A program made the position numbers and the translations under genes. Below are positions 1-8,260 of a stretch of 64,000 bases of DNA, in pieces. The notes beneath the pieces were generated by a model. That model did not search any database. It saw only the letters and a list, made by a program, of their open reading frames with translations, and was not told the DNA's origin. The DNA comes from Rhizobium mongolense subsp. loessense. Its GTDB lineage: Bacteria > Pseudomonadota > Alphaproteobacteria > Rhizobiales > Rhizobiaceae. Position 1 is the first letter of the stretch, and every line of letters begins with the position of its first letter. The stretch is taken from assembly GCF_900099775.1 (NCBI RefSeq), contig NZ_FMTM01000001.1, positions 1,364,001 through 1,428,000 of the forward strand. The letters run 5' to 3'.

Positions 1-359
1 TCGACCTGAATTTCGGCGACATGTTTGGGATGATCGATCTCGGGCACGGATGGACCGGCTTCCGGCAGATAGATGTCGAACGGCACGTCAACCATCATCG
101 GGGCGCTTGGTTCGACATCAACAGCCGGCCCTTCGCTGACGATCTCCTCGCGAAACGGCGGTTCCGATTCGGCCGTCGGCCGGCGTTTACTGATCAGGTT
201 TTCCGGCGTGCGGGTAAAACGCACGTTCGGTGCAAGCGAGAAATTACTCTGCCAAACCGGCGCTGCCGGAGCGACATTCATGTCATCGCCCGCATGCTGT
301 ACGTCTATTTCCGAGGAAAAATCACCGGCATCCGTCAAATTCGTTCTGGGAAAACGCAT
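1..359 (-). CDS. Unidentified protein, N-terminal part only (runs off the window)
   Basis: An open frame starts at an ATG (357-359) and reads leftward without a stop to the window edge, giving about 119 residues. The visible part is hydrophilic and acidic/proline-rich with no membrane segment or signal peptide, starting MRFPRTNLTDAGDF and containing NVRFTRTPENLISKRR. Such a sequence suits a disordered linker. A long linker of this kind occurs in FtsK-type DNA translocases, so that is one possibility, but no diagnostic domain lies inside the window. It is on the same strand as polA and starts about 165 bases beyond the polA stop. I do not recognise the gene with confidence. Confidence 0.55.
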   Translation of the reverse strand, partial: MRFPRTNLTDAGDFSSEIDVQHAGDDMNVAPAAPVWQSNFSLAPNVRFTRTPENLISKRRPTAESEPPFREEIVSEGPAVDVEPSAPMMVDVPFDIYLPEAGPSVPEIDHPKHVAEIQV

Positions 360-524
360 GCGACCCGCTACTCACTCAATTTCTGACCCAACCGGATTAG
401 AAAATGAAGGTTAACAAGTTCCTTCCAGCCGCATCTAAACGACACACCCTCCGAACCAAAAACGCAGAACCGCCAATGAGTTAAGTCATCGAGAAAAATC
501 TTTGAGGCCGGAAGGACGAAGCGC

Positions 525-3515
525 TCAGTGCGCTTGGTCCCAATTGGTGGCGGCGCGCGCATCCACCTTCAACGGCACGCGCATTTCAAGCGCCGGCATG
601 GCAGCGTTTTCCATCACGGAAACAATGATCGGCATCGCCTTTTCGACGTCGGTATCCTCGACTTCGAAGATGAGTTCATCATGCACCTGCAGCAGCATGC
701 GCACCCGATCCGCAAGGCCGGCTTCGGCGAGTGCCGGTTCGATCTTGATCATTGCCCGGCGGATGACATCGGCTGCCGAGCCCTGGATCGGTGCGTTGAT
801 CGCAGCCCGCTCGTTGAAGGCGCGCACCGAAGGATTGGAGGAGCGGATTTCCGGATAGTTGATTCGCCGCCCGAAGATCGTTTCGACATAGCCCTTGTCG
901 CGCGCCATCTGTTTGCGGCTGTCCATATAGTCGCGAATGCCGGGGAAGCGCTCGAAATATTTCTTGATGTAGTCACCCGCTTCCGAGCGCTCGATCGAGA
1001 GCTGGTTGGCGAGGCCAAAGGCCGAAATGCCGTAGATGATGCCGAAGTTGATCGCCTTGGCGCGGCGGCGCACTTCGGCCGGCATGCCATCGACGGGAAC
1101 GCCGAACATTTCGGAGGCCGTCATGGCGTGAATATCGATGCCTTCGGCAAAAGCCTGGGTCAGCTGGGGAATTTCCGCGACATGCGCGAGCACGCGCAGT
1201 TCGATCTGGCTGTAATCGGCCGAGATCAGCTTATGCCCGGGCGTGGAGATGAAAGCGGTGCGGATTTTGCGGCCTTCCAGCGTCCGCACCGGAATGTTCT
1301 GCAGGTTAGGCTCGGACGACGAAAGACGCCCTGTCGTCGTCGAAGCCAGCGAATAGGAGGTGTGGACGCGCTTCGTCTGCGGATGCACGTAACCCGGCAG
1401 CGCATCGGTATAGGTGGATTTCAGCTTAGTCAGTTGGCGCCAATCGACGATCTTGCGCGGCAGCTCGAAACCCGCAGCGGCAAGATCTTCCAGCACGCTT
1501 GCCGAAGTCGACCATTGCCCGGTCTTTGTCTTGCTGCCCCCAGCAAGCCCCAGCTTGCCGAAGAGGATGTCGCCAAGCTGCTTCGGCGAGCCGATCGTGA
1601 ACTTCTCACCCGCCAGCGCATAGATTTCGTCCTCCAGGCGCGCAGCGCCTTGTGCCAGTTCCCCGGAAAGGCGGGACAGGATCTGACGGTCGACCGTGAT
1701 GCCGCGTTCTTCCATGCGCGCCAGGACCGGCAGTAGCGGGCGCTCCAGACGCTCGTAGACAGCCGTCAGCTTTGCTGCGGCAAGTCGTGGCTTCAGCACC
1801 ATCCAGAGCCGCAATGTCACATCGGCGTCTTCAGCAGCGTAATGCGTAGCACGGTCGATATCGACAAGGTCGAACGTCACATTCGCCCTGCCGCTTCCTG
1901 CGATATCCTTGTAGGCAATCGGCTTATGGCCGAGAAATTTCTCTGAGAGCGAGCCCATCCCGTGCGCCCCGGTGCCGGCGTCGAGCACGTAGGACATCAG
2001 CATCGTATCGTCGAAGCTCTTTGTCTCGACCCCATATCGCTTCATCAGCAGATAATCATATTTCAGGTTCTGCGCGACCTTGAGGACGGATTCGTCTTCG
2101 AGCAGCGACTTCAGCCGCGCCAGCGCGTCCCGCATCGGTATCTGATTGTCCGCAAGTCCGCCGCCAAGGAGATCGCCGACACCGTTCTTATGGCCGATCG
2201 GGAGATAGGCGGCGCGGGTCTTGACGCCCGCCGGGTCCTTGTCGTTATCGGCAATCGCCATCGAGAAACCGACCAGCTCCGCCTGCATCGCATCAAGCGA
2301 AGTGGTTTCGGTATCGAAGGCAACCAGACCGGTTGCCCGCGCATCGCCAATCCATTTGTCGAGTGTCGCGAGATCGCGGATCGTCACGTAGCTAGAATGA
2401 TCAAATGGCAGCGCTGCAAAGGCTTCGGCGCGCGCCTTGGCAAGTTCGGCGGGTGCAAATCCTTTGCCGGCGGGCTTGGCCTTGACGGGAATCGGAACGG
2501 CAGCGCCCCCGACATCCGGGATGCCGCCCGCAACCGGCTCCGGTTCAACGGCATCGAGATCGGGGCCGTGCGCAGCAGTACCCCACTCGACTTTTACGTC
2601 GGCCGCCTCGATGACACTGGCATCGCAGTTACACGCCTCCGCCACACGGCGCGTCAACGTCGTGAATTGCAGCGCCTTCAGGAAGCCGATCAGCTTCGGG
2701 CCGTTCTGTACTTCGAGAACGAGGTCGTCCAGATCAAGCACCAGCGGCACATCAGATCGCAGCCGAACCAATTCGCGCGAGAGCCTGGCCTTGTCGGCAT
2801 TCTCGAGAATCGCCTGGCGGCGCTTTTCCTGCTTGATCTCATGCGCGCGGTCCAGCAACGTGTCGAGATCGCCGTATTCTGCAAGAAGCTGCGCGGCGGT
2901 CTTCGGTCCGATACCGGGAATACCCGGGACATTATCGACCGAATCGCCGGTCATAGCCTGCAGGTCGATCATCTTTTCGGGCGGTACGCCCCATTTCTCG
3001 ATGACGTCCGGGATGCCAATCTGCTTGTCCTTCATGCTGTCGTACATGTGGACGTTCGGCGTCACGAGCTGCATCAGATCCTTGTCGGAGGAGACGATCG
3101 TCACATCGGCGCCGGTCGCTTCCGCCTGCCGGGCATAGGTAGCGATGATATCGTCGGCCTCGAACCCCTCGGTCTCGATGCAGGGCAGGTTGAAGGCGCG
3201 CGTCGCCTCGCGGATCAGCCCGAATTGCGGTATCAGCTCATCAGGCGGTGCAGAGCGATTGGCCTTGTAGGCATCATACAAATCCTTGCGGAAGGTCTTT
3301 GCCGAGTAGTCGAAGATAACCGCAAGATGCGTCGGCGTGACGCCGACGGAGGTGTCACGCGCATCGGTCAGCAGCTTCCAGAGCATATTGCAGAAGCCAG
3401 AGACTGCGCCGACCGGCAAGCCGTCGGACTTGCGCGTCAGTGGCGGCAGGGCGTGAAACGCCCGGAAGATGAAACCTGAACCGTCGATAAGGAAAAGATG
3501 ATCGCCTTTTTTCAT
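525..3515 (-). CDS. polA: DNA polymerase I
   Basis: Repair and Okazaki-fragment processing polymerase, 996 residues from the chosen ATG. Domains in order: 5'-nuclease (MKKGDHLFLIDGSGFIFR at the N-terminus, then the GIPGIGPKTA helix-hairpin-helix around residue 195), 3'-5' exonuclease starting near residue 400 with the acidic pair in VAFDTETTS kept, so proofreading is probably active, and the family A polymerase domain with motif A (SADYSQIELR), motif B (RRAKAINFGIIYG) and motif C (QVHDELIFEV). An in-frame GTG 42 bases upstream would add 14 residues unlike known PolA starts. The ATG has no clear Shine-Dalgarno sequence, so the start rests on homology. The gene is monocistronic here. Confidence 0.97.
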   Translation of the reverse strand: MKKGDHLFLIDGSGFIFRAFHALPPLTRKSDGLPVGAVSGFCNMLWKLLTDARDTSVGVTPTHLAVIFDYSAKTFRKDLYDAYKANRSAPPDELIPQFGLIREATRAFNLPCIETEGFEADDIIATYARQAEATGADVTIVSSDKDLMQLVTPNVHMYDSMKDKQIGIPDVIEKWGVPPEKMIDLQAMTGDSVDNVPGIPGIGPKTAAQLLAEYGDLDTLLDRAHEIKQEKRRQAILENADKARLSRELVRLRSDVPLVLDLDDLVLEVQNGPKLIGFLKALQFTTLTRRVAEACNCDASVIEAADVKVEWGTAAHGPDLDAVEPEPVAGGIPDVGGAAVPIPVKAKPAGKGFAPAELAKARAEAFAALPFDHSSYVTIRDLATLDKWIGDARATGLVAFDTETTSLDAMQAELVGFSMAIADNDKDPAGVKTRAAYLPIGHKNGVGDLLGGGLADNQIPMRDALARLKSLLEDESVLKVAQNLKYDYLLMKRYGVETKSFDDTMLMSYVLDAGTGAHGMGSLSEKFLGHKPIAYKDIAGSGRANVTFDLVDIDRATHYAAEDADVTLRLWMVLKPRLAAAKLTAVYERLERPLLPVLARMEERGITVDRQILSRLSGELAQGAARLEDEIYALAGEKFTIGSPKQLGDILFGKLGLAGGSKTKTGQWSTSASVLEDLAAAGFELPRKIVDWRQLTKLKSTYTDALPGYVHPQTKRVHTSYSLASTTTGRLSSSEPNLQNIPVRTLEGRKIRTAFISTPGHKLISADYSQIELRVLAHVAEIPQLTQAFAEGIDIHAMTASEMFGVPVDGMPAEVRRRAKAINFGIIYGISAFGLANQLSIERSEAGDYIKKYFERFPGIRDYMDSRKQMARDKGYVETIFGRRINYPEIRSSNPSVRAFNERAAINAPIQGSAADVIRRAMIKIEPALAEAGLADRVRMLLQVHDELIFEVEDTDVEKAMPIIVSVMENAAMPALEMRVPLKVDARAATNWDQAH

Positions 3516-3599
3516 GGCTGCATGGATAGCGTGGCGGGATGAAAACGTCCATTGCACATGCAGCTTGCGGTATTATTTATTGCTGACCCAGGCCTTCGA

Positions 3600-4010
3600 A
3601 CTGTGGAAACGCGCGGGTTCGCTGCCGCCTGTGTGCCATACCGCCTGCTCTCATGGCGGTCGTCCTTGCCAGCTCCTACGCACTGGGGGACGGCCTTACG
3701 ACTGTCTTTCGCAAAAGTGCACTTCGCGCCGGTGTTGCTGCTGGCGGGTAAGGGTCTGGGAGCTTTTTTCCGCAGCGCCTCGATCGCACGCGAAGCTTCG
3801 CTACCGAGGCTGGATTTCAGCTGCTGAACGTTTACTTCTTTCCACCTTTTTTAATATCCGTCGGCCCTTACGAGGCACTTGGCATCATTGCGCTGATCTG
3901 CGCCTTTGGAGGCATCACCAATTTGATTGCCGGATGGAACCTTGCGTTCTTCTGGAATGATCGCCGGAGGGCGCGGGAACAATGCTTCACCGAACTGTTA
4001 CCAATTTGTA
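3600..4010 (+). pseudogene. Possible decayed membrane protein gene
   Basis: No intact gene lies between polA and the sRNA. Three short plus-strand stretches in different frames look like protein rather than noise: one near 3652-3730 (reading ALGDGLTTVFRKSALRAGV, then a stop) and one near 3795-3985 (reading ISVGPYEALGIIALICAFGG and LIAGWNLAFFW followed by a basic tail, like the end of a multi-helix transporter). The fragments are separated by frame changes and stops. This could be a degraded permease of the MFS type, but the call is weak and family membership is not established. Confidence 0.3.
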
Positions 4011-4032
4011 ATTGTCGGCTCGGCCTGCTTCC

Positions 4033-4061
4033 CTTGAAAAACCACATTCCCGGTCACAAAT
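4033..4061 (+). promoter_or_regulatory. Candidate sigma-70 promoter of the polA-marR intergenic sRNA
   Basis: A CTTGAA hexamer at 4033-4038 is followed at about 17 bases by a weak A/T-rich -10 (ACAAAT). It would place a transcription start near 4068, giving a transcript of about 150 nt to the terminator at 4217, which agrees with the length I recall for the alpha-r7 RNA. The -10 is poor, so the assignment depends on this length agreement. Confidence 0.35.
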
Positions 4062-4067
4062 CAGCTC

Positions 4068-4217
4068 TACCGGCGTTTGATCGCGCCGAGGGTCTGATTA
4101 CCGGCTTGTCCCCCGCCGCATCAGGCTTGGACAAAGGCCTTATCCCCCTCTCCGGGCCTTTGTCCCCATTTTCAAGCCGCCATGGCCAACCTCCAGGCCA
4201 TGGCGGCTTTGTTTTTT
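4068..4217 (+). ncRNA. Trans-acting small RNA, alpha-r7 (Smr7C-like) family
   Basis: A plus-strand transcript of about 150 nt is indicated by two strong hairpins and no open frame. The first has an 11-bp perfect stem (GGACAAAGGCC at 4129-4139 with 4155-4165). The second is a 14-bp perfect stem (4174-4187 with 4196-4209) followed by a T-rich tail and is a classic intrinsic terminator. A weaker GGCG/CGCC hairpin lies near 4074-4090. Gene-free DNA between polA and a MarR gene is, as I recall, the locus of Smr7C, the founding alpha-r7 RNA of Sinorhizobium meliloti. The structure is seen in the sequence; the family name comes from synteny and the three-hairpin architecture, not from an alignment. 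Its 5' end is approximate and its targets cannot be read from the sequence. Confidence 0.7.
4174..4217 (+). terminator. Intrinsic terminator of the sRNA
   Basis: Perfect 14-bp stem (AAGCCGCCATGGCC at 4174-4187 with its complement at 4196-4209), 8-nt loop, then TGTTTTTT. No plus-strand protein gene precedes it, which supports the sRNA call. Confidence 0.9.
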
Positions 4218-4316
4218 GGCGAAGATGCACATTTATGAAGCTAACGGACAAGTTTTGATCCATCGCATGCGATTTGTTGCATTGTTTCGCGTCAGTTTTT
4301 GAGCCTAACTGCAATC

Positions 4317-4748
4317 ATGGGATTTAACAGGATGGATTCGGGAGCATACCTTGCCAGCCAGTTGGCCAAGGGTTTTGCCCGCTCGCTGCAGCAGCGTGCG
4401 GCGGGACTTGGTTTTTCTCCCGGGCAATTCCCGATCCTTCTCGAACTTTGGGCGGAAGACGGCCTCACGCAGAAGCAATTGCTCGAACGCGTCGATATCG
4501 AACAGGCGACGATGGCAAATACGCTTGCGCGTATGGCGCGCGATGGCCTCATCGAGCGCCGTCCCCATCCTTCAGACAAGCGAGCGCAACTGATCTTCCT
4601 GACGCCCAATGCGCGGGCCATCGAAGATGAAGCGGTCAAGATCGCACGTGAAGCCGATCTGGCGCTTTTCCAAGGCTTCAAGACCTTCGAACGCGAACTG
4701 ATGCTGGAATATATCCGCCGCCTCCTCGAAAACGCCAAGAAAATCTGA
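4317..4748 (+). CDS. MarR-family transcriptional regulator
   Basis: A 143-residue winged-helix regulator. The core matches MarR: an N-terminal dimerisation helix, LGFSPGQFPILLELW, the recognition region DGLTQKQLLERVDIEQATMANTLARMARDGLIERR and the wing PHPSDKRAQLIFLT. An ATG at 4317 is taken as the start; an ATG at 4332 and a TTG at 4299 are alternatives. A 10-bp palindrome (TCGCATGCGA, 4263-4272) lies in the leader and could be its own operator, though this is inference. It is followed after 91 bases by a peptidase gene on the same strand. The ligand and regulon are unknown. Confidence 0.9.
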   Translation: MGFNRMDSGAYLASQLAKGFARSLQQRAAGLGFSPGQFPILLELWAEDGLTQKQLLERVDIEQATMANTLARMARDGLIERRPHPSDKRAQLIFLTPNARAIEDEAVKIAREADLALFQGFKTFERELMLEYIRRLLENAKKI

Positions 4749-4839
4749 CCGACGACGCCCTACCTTGTTTCGATTTTTCTTCCTCGAAACGTCCCCGCCT
4801 TTGGTCTATCGTCCGGCCGAATCTCTAAAGGAGTCAGAA

Positions 4840-6228
4840 ATGACAGACGTAACCCCGGTGCTTTCGCGCGCCGATCAGAACCTCGGTTCAAGCCTGGACA
4901 GATTGTTCGAGTTGCTGCGTATCAAATCGATCTCGACTGACCCGGCGTACAAAGCCGAGTGCCGCACGGCTGCCGAATGGCTGGTCGCCTATTTGAAGAC
5001 ACTGGGTTTCGAAGCTTCCGTTCGCGATACTCCCGGACACCCCATGGTCGTCGCGCATCATGCCGGTGCCAGCGCGGATGTGCCGCACGTGCTGTTCTAC
5101 GGCCACTACGACGTTCAACCGATCGATCCAATCGAGCTTTGGGAAAACGATCCCTTCGAACCCGCCGTCAAGGACATCGGCAATGGCCGCAAGATCCTGA
5201 CTGGCCGCGGCACCTCCGACGACAAGGGCCAGCTCATGACCTTCGTCGAAGCTTGCCGGGCCTATAAAGAGGTCAACGGCGCGCTTCCTTGCCGCATCAC
5301 CATCCTTTTCGAGGGCGAAGAGGAATCCGGCTCGCCGTCGCTCAAGCCCTTTCTGGAGGCAAATGCGGCAGAACTGAAGGCTGACTATGCGCTTGTCTGC
5401 GATACCGGCATGTGGGACCGCGAGACCCCGGCGATTGCTGCTGCCCTTCGCGGCCTTGTCGGTGAAGAAGTCGTCGTTACGGCGGCCGACCGCGATCTGC
5501 ATTCCGGGCTTTTCGGCGGCGCGGCAGCGAATCCGATCCATGTCCTTACAACAGCGCTTGCCGGTCTCCACGACGAAACCGGCCGCATAACTCTCGAGAA
5601 TTTCTATGAGGGCGTCGAGGAAACGCCTGCAAACGTCAAGGCGTCATGGGAAAAGCTCGGCCAGACCGCTGAGGACTTACTGGGCCAAGTCGGCCTTTCG
5701 GTGCCGTCGGGTGAAAAAGGCCGCTCCGTTCTGGAACTCACCTGGGCGCGCCCCACGGCTGAAGTAAACGGCATATGGGGCGGCTATACCGGCGAAGGTT
5801 TCAAGACAGTGATTGCCGCCAAGGCGTCGGCCAAGGTTTCCTTCCGCCTCGTCGGCAAACAGGATCCGGCAAAGATTCGAGAGACGTTCCGAAACTATGT
5901 CCGCTCGAAGATTCCCGCCGATTGCTCGGTCGAGTTCCATCCCCATGGCGCTTCGCCGGCAATTCACCTTGCCTATGATTCTCCAGTAATCACGAAGGCG
6001 AAGAACGCGCTTTCCGACGAATGGCCCAAGCCCGCCGTCGTTATCGGCATGGGCGGCTCGATCCCGATCGTCGGCGATTTCCAGAGAATGCTCGGCATGG
6101 AATCGCTGCTCGTCGGCTTCGGCCTCGCAGATGACCGGATCCATTCGCCCAACGAGAAATACGAACTCGCCTCCTACCACAAGGGCATCCGCTCCTGGGT
6201 GCGCATCCTCGGCGCATTGGCCGCTTGA
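4840..6228 (+). CDS. M20-family dipeptidase / metallohydrolase
   Basis: A 462-residue cytosolic zinc peptidase of the M20 family, on the carnosinase/dipeptidase branch. Metal and catalytic motifs are present: FYGHYDVQP (metal His and catalytic Asp), GRGTSDDKGQ (bridging Asp) and EGEEESGS (catalytic Glu followed by a metal Glu), and a dimerisation domain is inserted between the catalytic halves. The ATG at 4840 has a strong AAAGGAG six bases upstream; the longer open frame from 4765 lacks one. The substrate is probably short peptides; the exact specificity cannot be read from the sequence. Confidence 0.92.
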   Translation: MTDVTPVLSRADQNLGSSLDRLFELLRIKSISTDPAYKAECRTAAEWLVAYLKTLGFEASVRDTPGHPMVVAHHAGASADVPHVLFYGHYDVQPIDPIELWENDPFEPAVKDIGNGRKILTGRGTSDDKGQLMTFVEACRAYKEVNGALPCRITILFEGEEESGSPSLKPFLEANAAELKADYALVCDTGMWDRETPAIAAALRGLVGEEVVVTAADRDLHSGLFGGAAANPIHVLTTALAGLHDETGRITLENFYEGVEETPANVKASWEKLGQTAEDLLGQVGLSVPSGEKGRSVLELTWARPTAEVNGIWGGYTGEGFKTVIAAKASAKVSFRLVGKQDPAKIRETFRNYVRSKIPADCSVEFHPHGASPAIHLAYDSPVITKAKNALSDEWPKPAVVIGMGGSIPIVGDFQRMLGMESLLVGFGLADDRIHSPNEKYELASYHKGIRSWVRILGALAA

Positions 6229-6285
6229 ACAAAAAAAGCGTGCCTCGCGATGATTTACGCGGGGTACGCATTCAGACAAAAAACA

Positions 6286-6306
6286 AAGGCCGGATAAACC
6301 GGCCTT
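6286..6306. terminator. Bidirectional hairpin terminator, strongest on the minus strand
   Basis: An 8-bp stem (AAGGCCGG / CCGGCCTT, loop ATAAA). On the minus strand it is followed by TGTTTTTTG, a good U-tract; on the plus strand the tail is poor. A second G-U-tolerant hairpin (about 6238-6269) precedes it and could serve the peptidase. The minus-strand polarity implies a minus-strand transcript entering from the right, where no protein gene exists. Confidence 0.6.
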
Positions 6307-6400
6307 CATCATCCGCCTCGCTTCAATGCCAGTACATCCGTGGTCAAGGAAAAAGCGGACTTTGCAGCTAAGATTGGTCCCGAAAGGTTAACACGCCGTT
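6286..6400 (-). ncRNA. Candidate minus-strand small RNA (shares a 20-nt block with the locus at 54.6 kb)
   Basis: A minus-strand terminator with no upstream protein gene, together with a block at 6327-6346 that recurs at 54621-54640 with one mismatch (minus strand TGACCACGGATG, one variable base, then ACTGGCA), suggests a short RNA reading leftward. No convincing promoter is visible and the 5' end is a guess. It could instead be a 3' regulatory element or a repeated protein-binding site. Confidence 0.3.
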
Positions 6401-6704
6401 AAGGCGCCCCGCAGTCGAAATGATGGAAACTGGCAAACGCTTAAGGCGCGCACAGCATCTACTTGGCTGCGACGTGTTGTGCGCCATATCGGAAGTTGCT
6501 CCGGCACTTTCATGGCCTAGAGCCTAGACTTCTCCGTTCAAGCTGCGTTCATGCAACACGCGCTATAAACCATTGAAAGACAAGACGAATGGTTGCCGGC
6601 TAACAAAAGTCGGCAAGCCTTCGACTATGCCCGGAACCGGCAGAAACCGGAGTAAAAACAAATACCGGATGTGGCATGACGCTGCCTCCCAGGGAGTTGA
6701 AAAC
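6307..6704. other. Gene-free stretch upstream of the SH3 protein
   Basis: No open frame with coding character is seen. It contains the 20-nt block shared with the 54.6 kb locus and, near 6595-6620, a small hairpin in the leader of the following gene (TTGCCG with CGGCAA). Any promoter of the SH3 gene should lie in its right half. Confidence 0.4.
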
Positions 6705-7670
6705 GTGAAACGCACCCTCTTGAAAATTGCCGCGACCGGTATGCTCCTGTTTGCTCCGGCGATCGCTCAGGCGGCAGAAGGCTTCGCGACGACGAACGTT
6801 AATATGCGGGCCGGCCCAAGCACAGCATATCCGGCGGTCACCGTAATTCCGGCCGGCGAATCCATCGAAATCTACGGCTGTCTTGCCGACATGCCATGGT
6901 GCGACGTGGAGTTCTACGGCGGCCGTGGCTGGGTGCACGGCGGATATATCCAGGCACTTTATCAACAGCGCCGCGTTTATGTCGGGCCTGAATATTATCG
7001 CCCGCTCGGTATTCCCGTCGTTGTCTTCAGCTTCGGCAACTATTGGGATCGTTACTACCGCGACCGTGACTTCTATCGCGACCGCGATCGCTGGCGCCGC
7101 GGACCGGACTTCTATCGCGACTCGGATCGCCGTGAAAGACGCCGTGACTTTGACGATCGTCGGGATCGCCTGCCGGATTTCGATCGCGCGCCCGACCGTA
7201 GGCCCAATGTCGATAGGCGGCCGGACTTTGACCGTGATCTGCGCGGCGGCGATCGCGATCGCCGGAACTTCGAACGCCGAGACGATGAGGGCAATCGCGT
7301 CATCCGCCGCGGCGACGACAACCGTAACCGCAGCGACCGGGACAGCGACCGCCGGAACTTCGAACGTCGAGGCGATGATGGCAGTCGCGTTCGTGGCGAC
7401 GACAATCGTAACCGCCGCGACCGTGACCGCGACCGCGACCGCCGGAACTTCGAGCGTGGAGACGACGATGGCAATAATCGCGTCCGCGGCGACGACAATC
7501 GTAACCGCCGCGGTGGTGACAATGACCGCCGGCGTTTCGAACGTGGAGGCGATGATGGCAATAGTCGCGTCCGTGGCGACGACAATCGTAACCGCGGCGG
7601 TGGTGACAATGACCGCCGCAGGCCGCAGCGAGGCGCCTGCCAACCGGGCGATCCGGGGTGCCGGAACTAA
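6705..7670 (+). CDS. Secreted bacterial SH3-domain protein with an Arg/Asp-rich repeat tail
   Basis: 321 residues from a GTG start preceded by AGGGAG with 8-base spacing; longer in-frame starts lack this site. A signal peptide (MKRTLLKIAATGMLLFAPA, cleavage after AQA near residue 23) is followed by a bacterial SH3 type 3 domain (TTNVNMRAGPSTAYPAV, then GWVHGGYIQ) that probably binds cell-wall material. After an aromatic linker (RYYRDRDFYRDRDRW), about 180 residues are low-complexity repeats built on RRNFERRGDDG and RGDDNRNR, and the protein ends in two cysteines. A hairpin terminator follows. Function is unknown; export to periplasm or surface is inferred. Confidence 0.85.
   Translation: MKRTLLKIAATGMLLFAPAIAQAAEGFATTNVNMRAGPSTAYPAVTVIPAGESIEIYGCLADMPWCDVEFYGGRGWVHGGYIQALYQQRRVYVGPEYYRPLGIPVVVFSFGNYWDRYYRDRDFYRDRDRWRRGPDFYRDSDRRERRRDFDDRRDRLPDFDRAPDRRPNVDRRPDFDRDLRGGDRDRRNFERRDDEGNRVIRRGDDNRNRSDRDSDRRNFERRGDDGSRVRGDDNRNRRDRDRDRDRRNFERGDDDGNNRVRGDDNRNRRGGDNDRRRFERGGDDGNSRVRGDDNRNRGGGDNDRRRPQRGACQPGDPGCRN
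7240..7625 (+). repeat. Degenerate tandem repeat coding the charged tail
   Basis: The DNA is a run of related units of roughly 66-80 bases. Each holds a GACGACAATCGTAACCG-like segment and a CGCCGGAACTTCGAACG-like segment. They translate to alternating DDNRNR and RRNFER blocks. Later units are more alike (7440-7620) than earlier ones, consistent with recent slippage or unequal exchange. Confidence 0.7.
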
Positions 7671-7680
7671 CGCGACCCAG

Positions 7681-7708
7681 GGGCGGCAGAGATGCCGCCC
7701 TTTCTTTT
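7681..7708 (+). terminator. Intrinsic terminator of the SH3 gene
   Basis: Perfect 8-bp stem GGGCGGCA / TGCCGCCC with a GAGA tetraloop and a TTTCTTTT tail, 10 bases after the stop codon. Confidence 0.9.
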
Positions 7709-7723
7709 GCGATAGGCTGCATA

Positions 7724-7759
7724 GAAAAAGCCCGACGCTCCAAGACGGAGGCGCCGGGC
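7724..7759 (-). terminator. Minus-strand terminator of the small gene at 7863-8045
   Basis: On the minus strand GCCCGGCGCCTCC pairs, with a bulge, with GGAGCGTCGGGC and is followed by TTTTTC. The only minus-strand candidate upstream is the 60-residue frame about 100 bases away. Confidence 0.55.
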
Positions 7760-7862
7760 CTGATTTCGATCGGCCGTGTTGAGGGGAAACGACCGATCCA
7801 TAACGGGACTTGAGGGCTGTCCCGCTTTTGAGGAAACTAGCGGAACAGCTAAAGGTTCCAAA

Positions 7863-8045
7863 TTACCAAACAGAAGCTCTTCGATCACAGCCTGCCACGA
7901 GTTCACGCATCTCTGCAAACGGACCGTGCAGCATTTTCAAGCGGCTTTCCTCCATCTTGCTCAGCCGATGCTGCCGGGCAAACTCATGGATGCTCCAGAT
8001 CTCGCGAAGACAGGTCTCGTCTATTCTCTTAAGGTCAATGCTCAT
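7863..8045 (-). CDS. Small hypothetical protein, 60 aa
   Basis: A 60-residue, mostly helical charged protein (starts MSIDLKRIDETCLREIWSIHEF, contains SKMEESRLKMLHGPF). Coding support comes from its protein-like composition, an ATG start and a minus-strand terminator downstream. No strong ribosome site is visible, only a TAGG eight to ten bases upstream. No domain is recognised. It could be a small regulatory or stress protein, but nothing in the sequence says which. Confidence 0.5.
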   Translation of the reverse strand: MSIDLKRIDETCLREIWSIHEFARQHRLSKMEESRLKMLHGPFAEMRELVAGCDRRASVW

Positions 8046-8260
8046 ATTAAATGCCTAGTTACTATGCTTATTGCTTTTTTCTTCGGCGTAAGGTGGCGCG
8101 ATATATGTCACTTTCGTGACAGCCGCAACGAATGGCAGCCATGCGCAAACGGCAGGGCTGAAGCGCGCCTGCGGGACCGCTTACCGGTAGTCTTAACCAC
8201 CCCTTAAATCGCCGTATTTAAAGTCCACCCGGAGGATTGCGCAAAGAGCGCTTGCGACAT

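Noticed and set aside
528..3479. Long plus-strand frames over polA and similar long antisense frames over pnp, dnaK, infB
   Set aside because: In GC-rich rhizobial DNA the reverse frame of a gene often stays open. They have no homology-like motifs and lie entirely opposite genes with strong family motifs.
4263..4272. 10-bp palindrome TCGCATGCGA before the MarR gene
   Set aside because: Too short to claim an operator; only noted as possible self-control.
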